Origin: Gemmatimonadota bacterium
GTDB taxonomy: Bacteria > Gemmatimonadota > Gemmatimonadetes > Gemmatimonadales > Gemmatimonadaceae
DNA: 6,360 bases
Direction: 5' to 3'
Assembly: GCA_947457715.1 (NCBI GenBank)
Contig: CANGXK010000161.1
Span: forward strand, 1-6,360
Under the pieces are notes generated by a model. That model was not told where the DNA came from. It ran no database searches and saw only the letters and a program-made list of their open reading frames with translations. The position numbers and the translations under genes were made by a program. Positions within the stretch are counted from its first letter, which is position 1. Each line of letters opens with the position of its first letter. Positions 4,446-6,360 of this stretch are shown here, one piece after another.

Positions 4446-4769
4446 ATGGCGAACGCAGTTGAAGTGAACGACGGCACATTCGCGGCCGAGATCGAGCAGT
4501 ACGAGGGGCTCGCAGTGGTGGATTTCTGGGCCACGTGGTGCGCGCCGTGTCGCATGATTGCGCCAATGGTCGAAGCCCTCGCCACCGAGTACGCCGGTAA
4601 GGTGAAGGTCGCCAAACTCGACGTTGACAACAACCCAAAGACCTCGGCGCGCTTCAACGTGCGTTCGATCCCGACGATTCTGTTCTTCAAGGGCGGCAAG
4701 CTGGTCGATCAGGTCGTCGGTGCCGTGCCGCGTCCCCAGCTCGAAGCGAAGTTCAAGGAGCACGCCTGA
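4446..4769 (+). CDS. trxA: Thioredoxin
   Basis: A cytoplasmic dithiol-disulfide oxidoreductase that passes electrons from thioredoxin reductase to ribonucleotide reductase, methionine sulfoxide reductases and others. The 107-residue length is standard. The active site is WCAPC (31-35, Cys32 and Cys35) rather than the more usual WCGPC. The buried Asp of VDFWA is D26, the cis-proline loop is RSIPT (P76), and the LFFKGGK strand is at 79-85. No signal peptide is present. Two ATG codons are adjacent; the second has the better ribosome-site spacing, and using the first adds only one Met. It is the first gene of the plus-strand operon, followed after 5 bp by rsmI. Confidence 0.96.
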   Translation: MANAVEVNDGTFAAEIEQYEGLAVVDFWATWCAPCRMIAPMVEALATEYAGKVKVAKLDVDNNPKTSARFNVRSIPTILFFKGGKLVDQVVGAVPRPQLEAKFKEHA

Positions 4770-4774
4770 CCGAC

Positions 4775-5683
4775 GTGGGCGACGCGCCCGGTTCGGCCGA
4801 AGCGGAGGTCATTGCCTCCGATCTTGCCGACCGGGCGGCGACGCTCTGGCCGTCCGCGGCCATCCCCGGCGCGTTGCATATCGTCAGCACGCCGATCGGG
4901 AATCTGGGAGACATCTCCCTGCGCGCCCTCGCCGTGCTCAAGGAAGCGGCGGTGATCTGCTGTGAGGACACCCGGCACGCGCGCACCCTGCTCAGCCGCT
5001 ATGGCATCGGCACGCCGACCATCGCCGTGCATGAGCACAACGAAGCCAGCGTCATTCCCCGGCTCGTGGCCCGCCTGAAGGAGGGCGACGCCATTGCCCT
5101 GATCAGCGACGCGGGTACCCCGCTGGTGTCCGACCCCGGCGCCCGTTTGGCCGAGGCGGCGGCCACGGCCGGCGTGCGCGTGGTGCCGATCCCGGGCGCC
5201 TCGGCGGTGCTGGCCGCCCTCGTGGCCTCCGGCATGGTGCCGCACCCGTTCACGATGCTGGGATTTCCGGCGCGGAAAGGGAAGGAGCGCGAGGAGCAGT
5301 TGGCCCTCGCCGCCCGCCTGCCGCACGCGGTGGTGCTGTACGAATCACCCAACCGGCTGGTCGACACGTTGCGTGATCTGGCCGCCATTGCCGGCACCAC
5401 CCGCCCGGTGGCGGTGGCCCGCGAGCTGACCAAGCATTTCGAAGAGGTCAAACGCGGAACGCTCGAGGAGGTGGCTGCGTATTACGAAGGCACGCCACCG
5501 CGCGGGGAAATCGTGATCGTTCTGGGTGGCGCGTCGGTCATCGCCCCGAGTGAAGACGGCCTCCAGGCGGTGGCGGTGGCGCTGCGCGAGGAAGGATTCC
5601 GTCCTCGTGAAATCGTCCAGCGGCTCATGGACGAACATGGTGCCAGCCGCAATCTCGCCTACCGACTCGCCCACGACACCTGA
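4775..5683 (+). CDS. rsmI: 16S rRNA (cytidine-1402 2'-O)-methyltransferase
   Basis: RsmI methylates the ribose of C1402 in the decoding centre of 16S rRNA using S-adenosylmethionine. The 302-residue product has the SAM-dependent tetrapyrrole-methylase fold with the RsmI signatures: STPIGNLGDISLRAL (38-52), CCEDTRHARTLL (62-73), SDAGTPLVSDPG (111-122), IPGASA (139-144), LYESPNR (188-194), RELTKHFEE (216-224) and PRGEIVIVLGG (242-252). A C-terminal helical region (about 260-300) fits the family's end domain. About 33 residues before the first conserved strand form an Ala-rich extension. The GTG at 4775 is the first start after trxA, and AAGGAG lies 14 bases upstream, which is long; a TTG at 4874 would remove the extension but has no ribosome site. 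The stop overlaps the next gene by one base. Confidence 0.95.
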   Translation: MGDAPGSAEAEVIASDLADRAATLWPSAAIPGALHIVSTPIGNLGDISLRALAVLKEAAVICCEDTRHARTLLSRYGIGTPTIAVHEHNEASVIPRLVARLKEGDAIALISDAGTPLVSDPGARLAEAAATAGVRVVPIPGASAVLAALVASGMVPHPFTMLGFPARKGKEREEQLALAARLPHAVVLYESPNRLVDTLRDLAAIAGTTRPVAVARELTKHFEEVKRGTLEEVAAYYEGTPPRGEIVIVLGGASVIAPSEDGLQAVAVALREEGFRPREIVQRLMDEHGASRNLAYRLAHDT

Positions 5684-6360
5684 TGCGGCTTCCGGCCCGT
5701 CGTTCCCTTCGCGTTGCCCTGCTTGCCGCCGTCGCCGGCGTGTCGTTGGCGTTCGCGCCGATGCACGCGGGGCGTGGACCCGGTCGTCTCGCCATCGCCC
5801 GCGTGCAGTACGAGGGCGGCGGCGACTGGTATGCCAATCCGTCCAGCCTGCCGAATCTCATTCGCGAGATCGCCGGGCGGACCGCGCTGCCGATCGAGCG
5901 CGCGGAAGCGAAGGTCACCTTCACCGATTCGGCGCTCTTCGACTTTCCGTTCCTGCATATCACGGGACACGGCGAGATGAAGCTCAGCGAGATCGAAGTG
6001 AAGCGACTGCGCGAGTATCTCACGCGCGGTGGCTTCCTGCATGTGGACGACAACTACGGTCTCGACGACAGCTTCCGTCGCGAGATCAAGCGCGTGTTTC
6101 CCGACCGGCCGCTGGTCGATGTGCCGCATGGCCATCCGATCTACCATCTCGTGTACGACTTCGAGAACGGGCCGCCGAAAGTGCATGAACACGACGGCAA
6201 GCCGGCCAAGGGCATGGGCATTTTCATCGGCAACCGACTCGCCGTGTACTACACCTATTCCGCCGACCTCGGCAACGGATGGGAAGACGTGGGCACCTAT
6301 CCCGATCCGCCGATGCTCCACGAACAGGCCATCCGCATGGGCGTGAATCTGTTTACCTAC
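5683..6360 (+). CDS. Exported DUF4159 protein (3' end beyond window)
   Basis: The ATG at 5683 shares one base with the rsmI stop (TGATG) and the frame stays open to the window edge, giving 226 visible residues. The N terminus has a signal sequence: basic MRLPARRSLR, then hydrophobic VALLAAVAGVSLAFA, with likely cleavage after AFA (25) or MHA (29). RRSLR resembles, but does not fully match, a twin-arginine motif. The mature part reads as DUF4159: LAIARVQYEGGGDWYANP (36-53), FPFLHITGHGEMKL (88-101), LREYLTRGGFLHVDDNYG (109-126), FPDRPLVDVPHGHPIYH (139-155) and GIFIGNRLAVYYTYSADLG (179-197). The family has a glutamine-amidotransferase-like look and no known activity. In other bacteria DUF4159 often occurs near MoxR ATPase, DUF58 and BatA-type genes (from memory), so these may lie just to the right. 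It is probably coupled to rsmI. Confidence 0.88.
   Translation, partial: MRLPARRSLRVALLAAVAGVSLAFAPMHAGRGPGRLAIARVQYEGGGDWYANPSSLPNLIREIAGRTALPIERAEAKVTFTDSALFDFPFLHITGHGEMKLSEIEVKRLREYLTRGGFLHVDDNYGLDDSFRREIKRVFPDRPLVDVPHGHPIYHLVYDFENGPPKVHEHDGKPAKGMGIFIGNRLAVYYTYSADLGNGWEDVGTYPDPPMLHEQAIRMGVNLFTY

Noticed and set aside
4341..4763. N-terminal extension of mce across the trxA gene
   Set aside because: It is antisense to trxA and adds over 140 residues to a family that starts near IAHIGIAV.
5659..6321. Minus-strand open frame of 220 residues opposite DUF4159
   Set aside because: The plus strand carries a clear signal peptide and DUF4159 blocks; the minus frame is their shadow.
1..6360. A new defence, toxin-antitoxin, CRISPR or biosynthetic system
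   Set aside because: All sizeable genes except the lipoprotein and DUF4159 are recognised housekeeping genes, and no spaced direct-repeat array or toxin-antitoxin-like pair is present.

Overview
The window is GC-rich, tightly packed bacterial chromosome. Third codon positions in the main genes are overwhelmingly G or C, starts are often GTG, and genes overlap or sit a few bases apart. The gene mix is MEP-pathway isoprenoid synthesis, PdxJ-type vitamin B6 synthesis, methylmalonyl-CoA epimerase and a signal-peptide DUF4159 protein. It suggests an aerobic, Gram-negative-type soil or water bacterium. Gemmatimonadota would fit, but that is an inference from general gene content and was not proven here.

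Layout from left to right. Positions 1-149 are the right end of an insertion sequence of the ISL3 (IS204/IS1001/IS1096/IS1165) type: the last 41 codons of its transposase on the plus strand, then a terminal inverted repeat whose outer end, read inward, starts GGCTCTTC. Positions 150-320 are non-coding and hold a strong inverted repeat and four tandem 11-bp repeats. From 321 to 3241 a minus-strand cluster reads right to left: pdxJ, a membrane flippase-like gene (lysylphosphatidylglycerol synthase TM family) and ispE. Flippase and ispE share an ATGA overlap. PdxJ draws on 1-deoxy-D-xylulose 5-phosphate, the same precursor that feeds the pathway in which IspE works.

A plus-strand gene for a small unknown lipoprotein (3379-3891) diverges from pdxJ and converges on mce (methylmalonyl-CoA epimerase, 3930-4340, minus). 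A 105-bp divergent spacer separates mce from trxA. It contains an AT-rich patch with -10-like hexamers on both strands. From 4446 to the right edge a plus-strand operon runs trxA, rsmI (16S rRNA ribose methyltransferase) and a secreted DUF4159 protein that is cut off by the window end. The gaps are 5 bp and a 1-bp overlap.

I found no convincing new multi-gene system. Most genes are recognisable housekeeping genes. The points most worth a second look are the IS boundary, the repeat-rich spacer beside ispE, the coding ESRT repeat at the IspE N terminus, the flippase-ispE coupling, the unknown lipoprotein and the DUF4159 gene. No RNA gene or CRISPR array was seen.
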